From positions 135,902,404-135,966,403 of the forward strand of contig OY726561.1 in NCBI GenBank assembly GCA_963383645.1: a stretch of DNA of 64,000 bases. The letters run 5' to 3'. Within the stretch, counting starts at the first letter, position 1. The number at the start of each line of letters is the position of its first letter. Made by a program: the position numbers and the translations under genes. This DNA comes from Muscardinus avellanarius. Taxonomy: Eukaryota > Chordata > Mammalia > Rodentia > Gliridae. The notes beneath the pieces are model-generated. The model did no database searches and was not told the origin of the DNA. It worked only from the letters and a program-made list of their open reading frames with translations. Shown here one piece after another: positions 9,871-24,200 of the stretch.

Positions 9871-11566
9871 AAAATGTCCCTTAACAAGGCTGGGACCAAA
9901 GCCTCAGGATGACGCACGTGTATCAGAGGCCTGCTTCCCCCGCACTGAGGGGCGCAAAGGACCCTCGGGGAGCTGAGTGCTCAGTCCGACTTTGACGTGC
10001 GGAGCTCTCCCACTGCCCTTGCACAGCTTCCTGCCTCGGTTTCCCCTTTTGCCAGCCCCTCTCCCAGTCCCCCACAGGTAGAAGGCACAGACGGGGTCAA
10101 AGGAACACAGGCTTGGGTGGGGTGGGATTTGACATCTGGTCCCCCACCTGACCCATCAATTTCGCATCCCCTGCAGACTCTGGGGGAAGTATAAGCTGGT
10201 AGTAACTGCCTACAGAGGGATCGTGGAAGGCAGGATCCTGGCTTCTGTGCTCTCCAGATACACCATGTGCGTGGATGATAAATGGTTAATAATGGGTGTT
10301 GAGGGCCTGAGAAGTCTGGGAAGCTCTGGGTCCTGGGTCTCCAAGGCTGGCACAAGGGCGCACGCCAATGACTGTATCCCCCTCCTCTTGGGGAGTGACA
10401 CTTGACAGCCCATGCTGAGGAATGACTTCTCCCTCCCTTCCAGTTCTAGAGCTCCTGCTGCTGCTCTGCCTGGGTTTCTCTTCCCCAGAGCCCCTGTGCA
10501 CCCTGGACATCCACCTTCCACCTGCCCGCTAAAGCAGCAGTCCGGTGGATGGCCTGGCCTCACCGGCCTCACAGGCTGGAACGGCCCTGCAGCTCTGGAG
10601 GAGCTCTTGGGGAGGCTGTCCAGGGAAAGATGGCCTTTGGAGAGCTGGGAATGTGGGCAGGTGCTCCAGTCTTGGGAGGGATTGAGGGCCAGGTGTTGTT
10701 CAGGTGTGGCTCTCTAGTTCTCAAAGCTGGTCCTGGGAGAAAGGGAAATGTGCCCCCCATATATCTCTGTAGGTGGGAAATCACAGAAAGAAATAAGACT
10801 GCCCCTACTATGTGCGCTGCAATCCAGAAAGCCTCCCCACTGTGCGCTGGGTGAGGTCCAGTTCCAGGTCAACCCAGGAGTCTCAGCTTCCCAGCCCTCT
10901 CCAATCACATCTAGCCCAAAGGCTCTGACACCAGAGAGGGCCAGGAACGCAGAGGAGCCCACGAAGTGCCAGGCTTTGTCCTAAGAGGTACCCGACAGAT
11001 AGTGCCAAGTCCCCATGGCTCTAGACTCATGCTCTTCACACTCATAACGTGACTCGGGGAAACAAGGCACCCCCCACTCGATAGGTGCTGGTATTTTTCT
11101 ACAAATAAGTTTCCAATTGAAGGTTTCCTGAAGATGCTACAACCCTGGAGACAACGTGTCACCTGTTCCCAGTCAGACGGTTCTGGCCCAGAATGGAGCG
11201 ATGGAAGTGCATGGCCTCCTCTGTCTGCTGGGCAGGACGGGTGCTCAGGAGACCCCGGGGGCCAGGCCAGCTTGCAGGCCCAGTCCTTGGGACGCAGCCT
11301 AAGAGAGGAAAACCCTGAGCAAAACGAGCTTCCTCCAAGTCCTCCTGTAGTTATGGGAGATCCGGGCAGCTCCTCCGGTCTCCTCCACACACTCGTTTTC
11401 CCACTGGGGAGCAACTCTTCCTCATCTCTCTGAGCCCCATGTTAGAAAAGAGCAAAGCTCAGTTACTGCCACTGGGCAGACATTGAGTGGTGTGGCAGAA
11501 AGGACTCACAGGGAAAGAAGTCACCAAGGATTTGGGCTGCATGGTCAAGAGATGCTAGTAAGCGCC

Positions 11567-11627
<61 letters not shown>

Positions 11628-13918
11628 TTCCTCTGTGGCTTCCCCATTTCCCCAGCTATTTCCTTAGAACAATGCTTCTCAAAAAGCCTGCCTCGGAGGG
11701 GAAAGTCCATGTTTTCCTGGGGCAGGTGAAGAAGGTAGCCTACAGTTGCCTGCCTTCAATCTGAAGATCTTGAAGTCTAGGTTTTCATCCCCAAACTGTG
11801 TGCTTTGTGCATTCCACGCCATGAGCAAAGGTCCAGGTGACACAGGTCTTGACTACAGAGGGCTCTTCCACCCCCCAAAAAAAGAAAGTGGCAGAGTAGA
11901 AATCAGGAGCTGGGTGTGGTGGTGCATGCTTGTAATCCCAGCATTCGGGAGGCTGAGACAGGAGGATCTCATTTTGTAGACAGCCTCAGCTACTTAGTGA
12001 GGCCCTTTGCAACTTCGTGAGACCCTGTTTAAAAATAAAGAATAAAAATGGGGATGCATGCAGAGTGTAGCTTGGAGGTAGAATGCCCCAGGTTCCACCC
12101 TCAGTACTGAAAAAAAGAGTAGGGATCAGGGGCTTCTAGGAGGTTGCAGGGATGAACACTGAGACTCCAGGTGGAGCTCCCAGGAACAGGGCTAGAAAGC
12201 GTACAATAGAAGCCAGGCGTGGTGGCGCACGCTTGTAACCCCAGCATTTGGGAGGCTGAGACCAGAGGATCGCGGTTTGCAGACAGCCTCAGCTACTTAT
12301 TGAGGCCCTCCCCAGCTCAGTGAGACCCTGTTTCAAAATAGAGAATAAAAAATAAGGCTGGGGGTGTAGATTGGAGGTAGAATACTCCTGGGTTCCATCC
12401 CCAGCGCTGCAAAAAAAAAAAAAAAATACAAAATCAAAGAAAGAAAGTGATAGAGCTGTTGGGGAAAGGAACCCTCTGCAGCCTCCGAGGCTGGACAGTC
12501 CTTCCATGCCAAAAACTTGCTTTTACTGCCATGTCTCCACTGCCAGATGTCGGTCAGTTCTGTGCCAGGAGCTCAATCTTGCAGCTACCACTTCCAGCTG
12601 CTGCCAGAGAAAGGGGCCTTCCCGTCCCCATTCCATCAGCGCCAGCGTCTATACAGGCGCATCTGACTGGCTGTGTCCATGCTCTAGCTGCAAGGGAGGC
12701 TGCGAGAAGAGACGGCGGTCACTTCCCATTTCCAGAGGGATAAGCAGACAGTCCTTGCCCGTCCCCACATCGAGGCTCTGCAGCTCGGGGTGGAGGGGGG
12801 AGGCGGTCACCGCATCCAGAAACAGGCAGTCAAAATGTGTGTCTGAAACGGGCCCTTCACAGCGATGAAGTGGACCCCTATGAGAGGGAAATGGGGATCT
12901 GTATTGCAGAAACTCCCCCTAGGAAATCCTGACCGCCAAGCCCGCCATCGTGGACCACTTCTGCTTTAACGCTGTGCTGCTGCTCCGTTTGAGTTCTGAA
13001 GGTCACTTGTATGTCCTCAAATGAATCTTATCCAAAGGCAGCCTCCCTCTTCCCCCGGCCCCGCCTTGACGCAGCTTCGTAGCGGTGGGTGCGCTGCCCG
13101 CTCTCCCTGGCTCCCCCTTCTCCTCATCCCAGTCCTTGTTACTCCACAGGTTTCCAAGGTGTTGGGGATGCAATCCGGAAATGGCAGCAATTAGAAGGCA
13201 GTGACCTCCATGGTAAATTCTCTTTTTCTTCCTATTTTCTTTTCCATCTCTGTAATTCAATATGTTGGAAAATAACTGGAAGGGTTGGGTTTCGTTCCTT
13301 TGATGACTGGCCCTAGACCTCTAACCACCAAGCAGAAAGTGGCTGCTTGGGCCTCAGCCAGGCCTGTTGGGCCACTGCGAACCAACGGGGCCCCGCTCTC
13401 CCGGAGGCCATGCCATAAACTTGAGCACCCACTTGCCTGCTGGCTGCGCTATAGGGGAGGCCTTGGCCTCACTGGGGTGGCGAGGTTTGACTGACTGACG
13501 GGAGATGGGGCTGTTGGTGTCATGGAAGCTAACAGTTTTGGGGGGTTGTTTTTTGTTTTGTTTTGTTGTTGTTGTTTTTGCAGTATTCAGGGTAGAACCC
13601 AGGGGCATTCTATCTCCAACTACACCCTCAGCCCTATTTTTTTATTCTTTATTTTGAAACAGGTTCAAAGCAGGAGTGGTCCACAATGGCGGGCTTGGTG
13701 GTCAGGATTTCCTAGGGGGAGTTTTTGCAACACACATTCCCATTTCCCTCTCATAGGGGTCCACTCATCGGTGTGAAGGGCCCGTTTCAGACACACATTT
13801 TCACTGAGATGCAAAGGCCCTCACTAAGTAGCCGGGGCTGGCCAGGAACTGCGGTCCTCCTGCCTCAGCCTCCCGAATCCTGCTGGGATTACAAGCAGGT
13901 GCCACCATGCCCAGCTAA

Positions 13919-13975
<57 letters not shown>

Positions 13976-16900
13976 TAATTCTTTCTGAACAGAGAAAGGT
14001 TTACCTTAGGACAGTATTTATTTGAAGCCTGGGTAGACACCAATCAAGGGTTCCATTGGAGCGCCCTGCTGGCCTGACACCCAGCCAAGAGAAACCAGCT
14101 TTCAAAGCCTCTTCTCTCTGGCACTGGACATCTCTCTGCGAGCACTCCATTGGGCCTTATTTTGTGCTTTTCAGAGATTCACTGGACCAGCTTCCACACA
14201 CAAACAGCAGCCGCAGTGAACATGATGGGCACATGGGAATTCGAATCGGAATCAGACTTGCACTCCCAGATCCTTACTAGAAGCTCCACAAAGCTGGGGG
14301 TGGTAGCACACACTTACAATCCCAGTACTTAGGAGGCTGAGGCAGGAAGATCGCAGCTTTAAGGACAAATAGTGAGACTCTCATCAACCTAGCAATACCC
14401 TGCTTCAAAATTAAAATAAGCTGGGCGACTTAGTGAGGCCCTTTGCAACTCAAAGTAAATCCCTACAGTGGTTCCATCAATGTCTTTAGCGCTCACTTTG
14501 TGCCCGGCCCAATTTCAAATGTGGGAGATGAAACAATGAACAAGACAGTCAAGAAGCCCTGGTCTCGAGGAGCTATGTTAGAATGATTGCAATCAGAATA
14601 ACATTTACTGCGGCCAAGTCTCAAAATACTGGGGTGAAGGAATTTCCACTGCCTTGCTACCGGGTAGGAGTCATCCGCTAGACAAGCCCCGCCCACCCGG
14701 CACGCCCCGCCCACCGCCAGGCATGCCCCGCCCCCACCAATGGCGCCTCCTCTCTGTGTCCTGAATCATGGGCACAGATAGATACAATGGCTTCCTCCAC
14801 CTCGCTGCGGGAGCCATTATATGGTAGACGCCCCAGCTTTCGCGTTATTGGAGCAACCATCACCTCCAGTGCAACTATGCTGTGGGCTGGTGAGAATTAT
14901 AATAAGTACAGACCTCCAGAAACCTGTCAGCTGCAGGCTAAGCCACTAGGTAAGTGAGCGCGTGGGCAAAGTACACCAAGGGTGGGCACAAAGAGACACA
15001 GTGCCCTTGTTTACCGCAGCTCTCCCTGCCTTTGCCTGAGTCCTCTGACATTTGTCTTTGGACATCTCAGAAATACACTGAATTCATCCTCTTTTTACCA
15101 TCTTCCCGGTTCCTGGTTTGGGGAAAGGTTAGTGGAAAGATTTAACAAAGTATAAAGTGATGTAGTCACTATTAAAGTCTTGGAAAAGACAGTAGATTGT
15201 GTCCATCCATAAAGAAGATAATTCAAATATTTCTTGCAAGACCACCCCCCAGTAACTATATTCTACCCACAAACTGAGAGTTTGAGGTAAACTCTGGGCT
15301 AGAGAGAAGTTCTACAGAGGTCCTAAAACCAGAAAAGATAATGCCACTCCACCAATACATGTAGTTTAAAATAAAATTTCAACCGGGTGTGGTGGTGCAC
15401 GCCTGTAATCCTAGCACCAGGGAGGCTGAGACAGGAGAATCGCAGGTTTGCGGCCAGCCTCAGCAACTTAGTGAGATCCTGTTCTAAAATAAAATAGGAC
15501 TGGGCATGCAGCTCAGAAGGAGCCTGCCCCTGGGTTCCATCCCCAAGACTATAAAATAAATAAATAAAATTTGTTTTTCAAATGGCACATTTCCGTGCAT
15601 GAAAAAATTTAAATTGTAGCGTCACCATATGTTTTCCGACGCCAAGAGTCAGGGTACAGGATTGGAAGCTGACCTTGTCCCGTGCCTCCCTCGTTGGTCA
15701 CACAGTGCAGTAACTGTTGGGCCACCCAGCCCTGGCCGCTGGATAACGTCCATCTCAGAAGGAAGCAGCTTATGGCATGTGCTGATGGTGCGCACAAACG
15801 TGGTTGAACGTGGCACTGGTCCAAAGGGCACATACTCCCCCTGCTGCTGCCCCGTACACTCCTTGGGCTTGGGTGTTGGCAGGGATGCTCCAAACTTTTG
15901 GAAGCAGCAGGTGTTTGGACTGAGATGCACTCCCCCTTCCTTCCCCCATAGCTTGCCCAGCAACGGGCTTCCCCGGCTGTGATTGGCTGCTTTCCTTGGT
16001 CCTGGCTAAAGTCTGCCTAGCAGCACAAAGTCTGCTGCCCTACAGCTAGAGGGAAACCAATTGTGCAGCCCTGACTATAAATACCCCACAGAGACCATGC
16101 CAGCCAATCACCGCGCTTGAGGATTCCCTTCCCGGATCCTGTTTCCTCCCGGGGATGCTGCCAGCTGAGGCTCCAGCCCAGCATGCCGCATCACCCTGCA
16201 TTGGTACCCACAAGAGACCTGGCCTTGGCTAACCAACCGAAGCCTGGGGGCCTCAGGAATTCCGGGCCCAGGCCCTGCCAGGTGGGCCCCAAGTCCAGCC
16301 CGAGGCATGGGAAGTACTGAGGGAGCCTCTGGTTGGCTGCTCAGAGCCTGAGCATCTGAACAGAACCTGTTCCCAAACACTGGTCCCAGTGGCCACTCCG
16401 AGAGGCAGGCCCAGGGCACGCCACAGTGCTAGGGGTGCTGGGACCTCCTGCTGCCATAATCGTGGCCGCTCCAGATCTTCCCTCTGCTCCTCTGAATCAG
16501 AGGTTCAAGGGGCAGCCTGAGTAAGATTAAGGCAAAGCACAGCACAGCGCCCGCAGCGTGGTGGCAGCTACTAGGGAGGTGTGAGGGGAAGGTCACACTT
16601 CTCCTAGGAGGGATGGGGAGCCTGTGACTCCCCTTGAGCAGTGTACAGTGGGAACTGGTCCTCTCTCTGCAGCAGCCTCACGCCACTAGGCTCTGAGGAC
16701 AGACATACCCCAAGAGTGTAGAGAAAGCTCGTACCTTGCGAAATTCCTGCCGTGTTTGCAAAACCAAACCAAACTGTACGTGGTCCCAACCCCGAGGCTG
16801 GAGTTAAGGGGATGTCCATCCTGCTATTTGTCTCACCAAGGAAGGGGGCTGAGCTAAGAGTCGGGAAACTTGGGGTTCAAGTTCCAAGTTAGAGGGCTAA

Positions 16901-17587
16901 TGGGGGGCATGCTGGAGGCCCTTGGTTCCATCCCCAGCATCAAAAAAAGAAAAGAAAAAACAAAATTCCCCCAAGTTCACGTCGGAGCCTCCCAGCCCAC
17001 TCCAGGGAAATGTATGAAAACCAGTCAGGCATCTATCTGCATGTGGGAAGGAGCTTTGGGGACTGCCTGGTGACCCCCGAGTAGGGAGTTATGGTTTCAC
17101 GACCCTCTGAGGTGTTGCCAACTTGCTCATGCAGAACCCCAACTATGCTGAGAGGCATAAGGGGCTTGTGCACACAGGCTCCCAGGTGCCCGGCTCCATG
17201 TTCTGGGGTGTAACTGTGCTAGTTCACAGGTGTGCACACTGTGGGGTATGCACATGGGTGTGCATGGATTGGGGGCCAGGCCCGCCGCCAGCCTACCGTT
17301 CTGGCAGCTGCACACAGCTCCTGCTCTGCCCAAGGGAGATTCCACCGCGGTCCCAAGTGGTCACTGCCGGCCTCTCTGTCTTCCTTAAATAGGAAACCGG
17401 GCCGAGAAGCAGCACCCTCCGCAGCCCCAGGTCATCACTTCCTACGACAACCAAGGTAAGAACTCTCTGCCATTCACTGTGACCTCTCCTGTGGCCTTGG
17501 GCCTGGACCTGTCCCCATCAAAGACCCCCGAGGTGGTGGAGCTCAGACTGTGGGTGGCCCTGTGGAGGCTGGAGCTCCTTGGTCTGT

Positions 17588-17629
<42 letters not shown>

Positions 17630-20045
17630 TACTGGGGATGGAACCCAGGGGCATTCTACCTCCAAGCTACACCCCCAGCCTTATTTTTTATTCTTTATTT
17701 GGAAACAGAGTCTCACTAAGTTGCAAAGGGCCTCGCTAAGTAGCTGAGGCTGTCCGCAAACAGCGATCCTCCTGTCTCAGCCTCCCAAGTGTTAGGATTA
17801 CAAGCGTGCGCCACCATGCCTGTCTTCCTTGGCCTTTTTCTTTTTTGCTTCCCAGAGAAGGTACTGAGAGGCTGCACGATATAAGCCTGCCCTGGGATCC
17901 AGGGCTTCTGGGATTCAGGAATAAAGTCCCTGAGTCTGCCGGGTGTGGTGGCACACGCTTGTAATCTCAGCATTTGGGAGGCTGAGACAGGAGGATTGCG
18001 GCTTAGTCTTCAAAATAAAGACTAAAAAATAGGGCTGGGGGTGGCGCTCGGAAGGAGAATGTCTCTGGGTTCCATCCCCAGTTCTGCAAAAAAAATTAAA
18101 AAATAAAAACTAAAGACCCTGGGCCATCAGCCCCCATCATCACCATCACTGTAGGTAGTGTTTATTGAGCACTGACTCTGAGCCAGGCACGCCGCCAAGG
18201 CGTTCCCACATTTATGCTCACTTACATTAAGCTTCACAACAGTCCTGTCTGCCAGGTACTCTATCTTCCTCTTACGCATGAGTAAACTGGGGTTTGGGAA
18301 GGCTGTCTTGTATCCAAGATCACACGGCCAGCAACAGTCCGTCCCTCGCCCTCTGCAAGGCCTCTACTGCTAACATGCCCAGCTTCTACGGTCCCCTGGA
18401 CCCGGCCTCCCCCTGCTGGCTCACAGCACCCAAGCCCTTCCCTGTCCTGAGTCACAGTGGTTCCTGGAGTCTGCCTGCCTGCCCAGGGCTTTCCACCTCA
18501 TGCCGGGTAGTAGGCACTTCCTTGAGAAGCCTCGCCTTTCTAGGGCAGGCTCTGAGAGCTCCGGAATCGCAGGCAATAGCATCTCTCGGATGGCTGACTA
18601 TCGGCGCAAATAACTGGGCCTGCGAGCATGACAGGAGAGCCCCACAGCCTTGGCTGGAGGTGAGGGCTGGCTAGAGACCCCTGCACTCCCCATGGTTAGC
18701 TGCTCTTTACTGGAGACTCAGGACCTGGTGTCTGGGGGCTCTCAGAGGCTCAGCCTTCAGAGTTTATTACTGTGGCTCTCAGCACTGACGCCCTTAACCT
18801 GCAAGGAAATTATCTGATCACATCCAAGTAATAGTGGCAGCCCTTCCAAAACAGAAGGGCTCTGGAGCCTGGGTGCGGTGCGGAGGGGATTTGCAGCCTG
18901 TCAGGGAATTGCTGTCTGACATGCTGCCTGAGCCAACATCTCCAATGAAAGGGGCTGCAGGTAGTGAGGAAGGACCAGGCCACGGGGGCCCCCGCACCAG
19001 AAGCCAGCTCTCTGTGCAGGCTACGTCATCATCGTAGGCTACAATTCCTAGGAATACAGCTCCAGAACAGACCCGAGGGACCCAGAGAGACCTGCCACCT
19101 GCCATGAGCATCAGGAAGGCCAGCCTGGGTCCTGCTGCATCTCTAAGTTAGACTTAACTCCACATGGCTTGGCACAAAACAAGGCTTAGAGATAACCTTG
19201 CTGGAAAGATAGTAAACTAACTGGACAGGCAGGTGCACACTTGTAATTCCAGAATTTGGGAGGTTGAGACTGGAGGGTCACGGGTTCAAACTTAGACCCT
19301 CAGCAACTTAGCCAGACCCTAATTTTTTTTCTTTTTTTTTTTCAGTACTGGGGATGGAACCCAGGGGCATTCTACCTCTGAGCTACACCCCCAGCACTAT
19401 TTTTATTCTTTATTTTGAAATAGGGTCTCACTGAGTTGCAAAGGGCCTCACTAAATAGCTGAAGCTGACCACGAACTGCGATCCTCCTCTCAGCCTCCCA
19501 AATGCTGGGATTACAAGTGTGCGCTACCATGCCTGGCTCACAGAACCTGTCTTAAAATTTAAAAAAAATAATAATAAAGGAACTGGGGGTGTAGCTTGGA
19601 GATACAACACTCTCAGGTTTAGAGGAAGGCAAGAAGGCAAGAAAGAGGGAGGAAGGAAAGAAGAAAGGAAAGAAGGAAGGGAGGAAGGAAAATGAGCAAC
19701 TGCCTGCCTTGTGTGAAACTGACATCCTAGTCAGGGGTCAGTCAGCCTAACAAGTACAAACACTGTGAGCCCCAGGTTAGGCCAACGAGAAAATAAAGCA
19801 GAAAGAACAATGGGGTTCAGAGCTATGGGTCAGAGCCCGGTAGCTGGTAGAGCAAGTGTTCATGTACTAGGTAGCTGAAAAGACAAATTGAGTCTCTGAA
19901 CTTCAGAGGCCAAAAGTCTGAAATGAGCGTCACTGGCCCAAAGTCAAAGCACCAACAGGGCTGCTCCCTGCTGGAGGTTCTAGGGGACCGTCTATTTCTT
20001 GCCTCCCTCTGCTTCTTATTTTTCAATACAGACATCAACTCCAAT

Positions 20046-20099
<54 letters not shown>

Positions 20100-21181
20100 G
20101 AAGACCTGAAGCCGGCAGCTCCTGCTCACACGCATCTACCCACGCGTGCATGAACACTCACACTCATGTGCACACAAACACACGTGCCTGACAGTCTCTG
20201 TTAACTGATCCATGCTCCCGGCAGCCACTTCCAATCAGTCAGAGTTAATGAACAACACGGAACCCGTTTGCCAGCCCTGCATTAGGTATTCCGAGCAAAT
20301 TAGGCCTGTAGACAAATCCTGATTGAAACCTGAAGAGATCTGGAGAGAAGGTGTCAGGTGGGAGAGGTCTCTTGACGGAATCAAAGGCAGCAACACAGAG
20401 GCACGCCTGTGCTGGTGCCCGTGCGTCTCTGCTTCGGAGAGGGTGAGGACGGAAAGACGAGCGGGTGGGATTAGGCCACTGGTCCAGGAGCCACGTCGTA
20501 GAGTTAGCAGGAAATAATTCTAACATGCTTTTCCTAAAATGGCCCGCACTGCAGTGTCAGAAGCGTTATTTGAGTAACAACTGGTAGAGCTAGCTGGGGA
20601 GGGAAGGACCTGAGCGAGGTCGGCCAGGCCCCTTAAGTCTTGCAAAGATCCTCCTTAGCACTAGGTTCTGATGGTTAATGGTCGTGATTAGCAAAACAGT
20701 ATCTGGTAGTTCTTAGGGTTTCCATCTGACTGTGAATTCTGTTCCAGATGATGGCTTTCTATAATTAGAGACTGCTCGAGTTAGCATTTTTTTTTCTTAA
20801 GTGGTTTTTTTTTTTTTTTTTTTAATATAGGAACGTCAAGTCAGGGGTGGTGGCGCACACCTGTAATCCCAGTACTTGGGAGCCTAAGACGGAAGGACCA
20901 TAGGCGTGAGGCCAGCCTCCGCAGCATCTTAGTGGGACCCTCAGCAACTTAATTAAACCTGTTTCAAATAAAAATAAAAAGGAGCCAGGTGTGATGGCTT
21001 GTACTTATAATCCCAGCATTTGAGAGGCTGAGACAGGAGGATCATGATTTGCAGCCAGTCTCAGCTACTTAGTGAGGCTCCTTGCAATTCAGTGAGACCC
21101 TGTTTCAAAATAAAGAATAAAAAATAGGGCTGGGGGTGTAGCTCGAAGGTAGAGTGCCCCGGAGTACTATCCCCAGTACTG

Positions 21182-21217
<36 letters not shown>

Positions 21218-24200
21218 TAGGGCTGTAGATGGGAGGTAGAATGCCCCTAGCTTCAATCTCCAGTAATATATGTATTCATATATATTCATAGACAGATAAT
21301 ATAATACATATTCATATATATTTGTATACATACGTATTCGTGTATGTATATAGGAATGTCATAGTCCACAAACCTTTTCCACTCCGTGCCTTTCGGAACC
21401 ATAAAGCTGTCTATCAAACACTGCTCACCTTGAGACAGCAGGCCCAGCGCAGGTCAGGGGCCTGAAGCCCAGCGCAGGTCAGGGGCCTGAAGCCCGAGAA
21501 ATCTCCCGGAAGTGCCCCTCCCTCCTGTGCACCGGAGCAGGACTCACCCCCACAGAGCAGGCGGCTGAGAGCTTGGCGGTGTTCTTGGAGCCAGGACTAA
21601 GCAGAACCACAGCTTTGGGCAGGAGCCAGGCAGTGGGTCTCCGGGGAATGTTGGTCATGGACCCCATTGGTCAGGAGGGAAAGGGATTTGCAGGAAGGAG
21701 AGAAGGCGGAGCTGTTGGACCAGGGCCACACCCAGAATGTAAAACCACCCATCTACCAGCCCTGAAAAGGCTTCCTTTTCTTTTGCAATTCTTTTTTTTT
21801 TTTTTTTTTTTTTTTTGACAGCAAAAATGGCTGGATTGGTGGTGGTTGCAAGTACCAAGGATGTGATGAGGAGTTTGGTTTGTTGTTGAACCCTATACCA
21901 ACAAGCTGTGTATGTTCATAGCCCCTTTAGGAGTATGAAGATTGTTTGACAAAATAATTCTGGGTCAAATAGACTTTTTTTTTTTTTTTGCTGCAGGATG
22001 TAGTGGGTTATGACCTGCAGGAGGAGAGAGTGGGCGGGCCTGTGTCTTGATTCATCTTGCACGAAGCATCTTATAGCCAGGTGCCAATCGGCACCCGCTT
22101 TGAAAAACACATCACTGAGTGTTCTGGGCAGAGAAAGTTAAAAGTAGAGCAGCCCCAGGTTGCACACACAGGAAGGATTTGCTGCTGGCGATGGCACCCA
22201 GTCCTGTGACCAGAGCCAAATGAGACCCTCCACGCTGAAACACTTAGTGCTCGCTGTAAAACCTCCAGGCTGATTTTCTTTGACAGATAATGTGCTACAA
22301 AACTACAAGTCAGGATGCACGGGAACCCCTTCAAAGCAATGCCTGGGGAGACCACACCGTATCTTTTAAAATCGTTTTGAGACTCACTCTTTGGCATCAC
22401 GGAGCAGGCATATGAGCTACAGAAGAAAAGCGGAGCTGTTTTTCTGCAAACGATCATTGCAACGCATTCAGCAGACGAGGGTTTAATAAAGGGCATGCTT
22501 ACAATAAGGAAAAAGTAAGCCGCCAATAGGAAAACGGCCAGTTCACAAAATGGGAACTGAAGTGACAAATAAATACGTGAAAAGAATATCACACTAGAAA
22601 TTTTAAAGATACACAAATACAATGAGGTATCGTTCATTGATAAAAATGTTAGCAAGTATATCCACATCTACTTTTTTTTTCTTTTTTTTTTTTTTTTTGG
22701 TACTGGGATGTTGAGCCCAAGGGCATTCACCTCCAACCTATACCCCCAGCTCTATTTTGTTTTTATTTTGAAACAAGGTCTCGCTAGATTGATGAGTCTC
22801 ACTGCTTGCTGAGGCTGACCTTGAACCTATGATCCCCCTGTCTTAGACTCCCAAGTACTAGGATTACAAGTGTGGGCCACCACGCCCTGCTTCCAACTAT
22901 TTTAAAACCACTGAAAACAATCAACATTTAGTAGCTTATACGTCTGCAGGTTGGCTGGACATTGTTTTCTGAGCCGAGCCATCCCCAGTTGATCTGGACT
23001 AGCTCTTGGCTGGACTTGCTGGTGGGTCTGCAGTCAGCAGGAGATGGCTGCTCTCAGACAGCCACACCTGAGAGGTTCTGCTCTGCACCAGCTGGGCTCT
23101 CGTCCACAGCCTGGGACATTTGCATGGCAGTGATGGCTGAGATCCCAAAATCAGAGCAAGACCCACAGTCTCTTGCAGGTGAAGCTCAGAACTGGGAGAA
23201 GGGCTCTTCCGTGGCTTGTTAACCAGCCAGACGAAGACCTAAGGCCAGCCCAAATCCAAGGGGTGAAACAAAGACTTTTCGTTGGGAAAAAGGACACAGT
23301 GCAGTGGCCAGGTATGCCCGCCATTGGTCCCAGCAAGAACGAGCTGAATGGGCACTCTCGCAATCTGTTGGTGGAATCGCACACCAATAAAACTGTTGAT
23401 GGGCAAAGTGTGCCCGTATCCAGTAAATGCCTTAGAAACCTCCACCCACTTTTATCCACATTTAAGAATTTATTCAAAGGAGCTCATTTTAAAAGTGTTA
23501 AAAATGCCTGCATCAGAACATTCATCACACTCTTGTTTATAATAGCAAAACGTTTGGGGAAAATAAAATATTCAACAAAACAGGGATGGCATAAATGAAT
23601 GATAAACCATTTCTAAAAGAGAGTACTGTGCAGCCACTTAAAATGACATATGGCTATATTCGCTGATGTGTAACGATTTAAATGAAGAAAGCATATTGTA
23701 AAAAGCACGATGATTATAATCTTGCTTTTGGATTTTTAAGAGCAGAAATTAAGTCTAAAAGAATTTTCACTTTCTTCTTTGTATCTTCCTGTACCATTCA
23801 AATCTTATTTTGTTTTCATTTTACATAGGTTTTTTCTTGGCGGGGTTGTGATTAGTATTTTTTTTTACTTTTTAAAATTGGGCTTTTGCCAGGTATGGTG
23901 ATACACGCTTGTAATCCCGGTACTTGGGAGGCTGAGACAGGAGGATCGCAGGTTGAAGGACAGCCTCAGCAAATAGTGAGACTCATTAACCTAGCAAGAC
24001 CCTGCTTCAAAAATGCAAATAAAATAGGCTGGCGTGGTAGCGCGCAGGTTTGTAATCCCCACGCGTGGGAGGCGGAGACAGGAAGATCAAGAAGGTTTGA
24101 AGCCAGCCTTGCTGGCTTAAGAAATCCTGTTTCCAAATAAAAATATAAAAACTAGCTGTCTGGGAGTGTAGCATGGAGGTAGAAGGGTTTCCAGGAACCC

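Larger units (their letters stand above)
9605..13149 (+). other. KY: KY intron 1
   Basis: 3545 nt. The first 270 nt continue the CpG-rich block. It holds a (CT)n tract, two plus-strand SINEs and the left arm of the inverted duplication. The rest is single-copy-looking, with no other gene. Confidence 0.9.
13213..17392 (+). other. KY: KY intron 2
   Basis: 4180 nt. It holds the right arm of the inverted duplication inside a SINE, a (GT)n tract, two further SINE copies, an L2/MIR-like fragment and a TATA/CCAAT-like motif cluster near 16056-16110. No separate gene is seen. Confidence 0.9.
20840..21268 (+). mobile_element. B1-dID-type SINE, plus, split by a nested SINE
   Basis: The head half ends at about 20982 (caaataaaaataaaaagg); the tail half (gggctgtagatgggaggtag) is at about 21215-21268. 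Confidence 0.82.
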
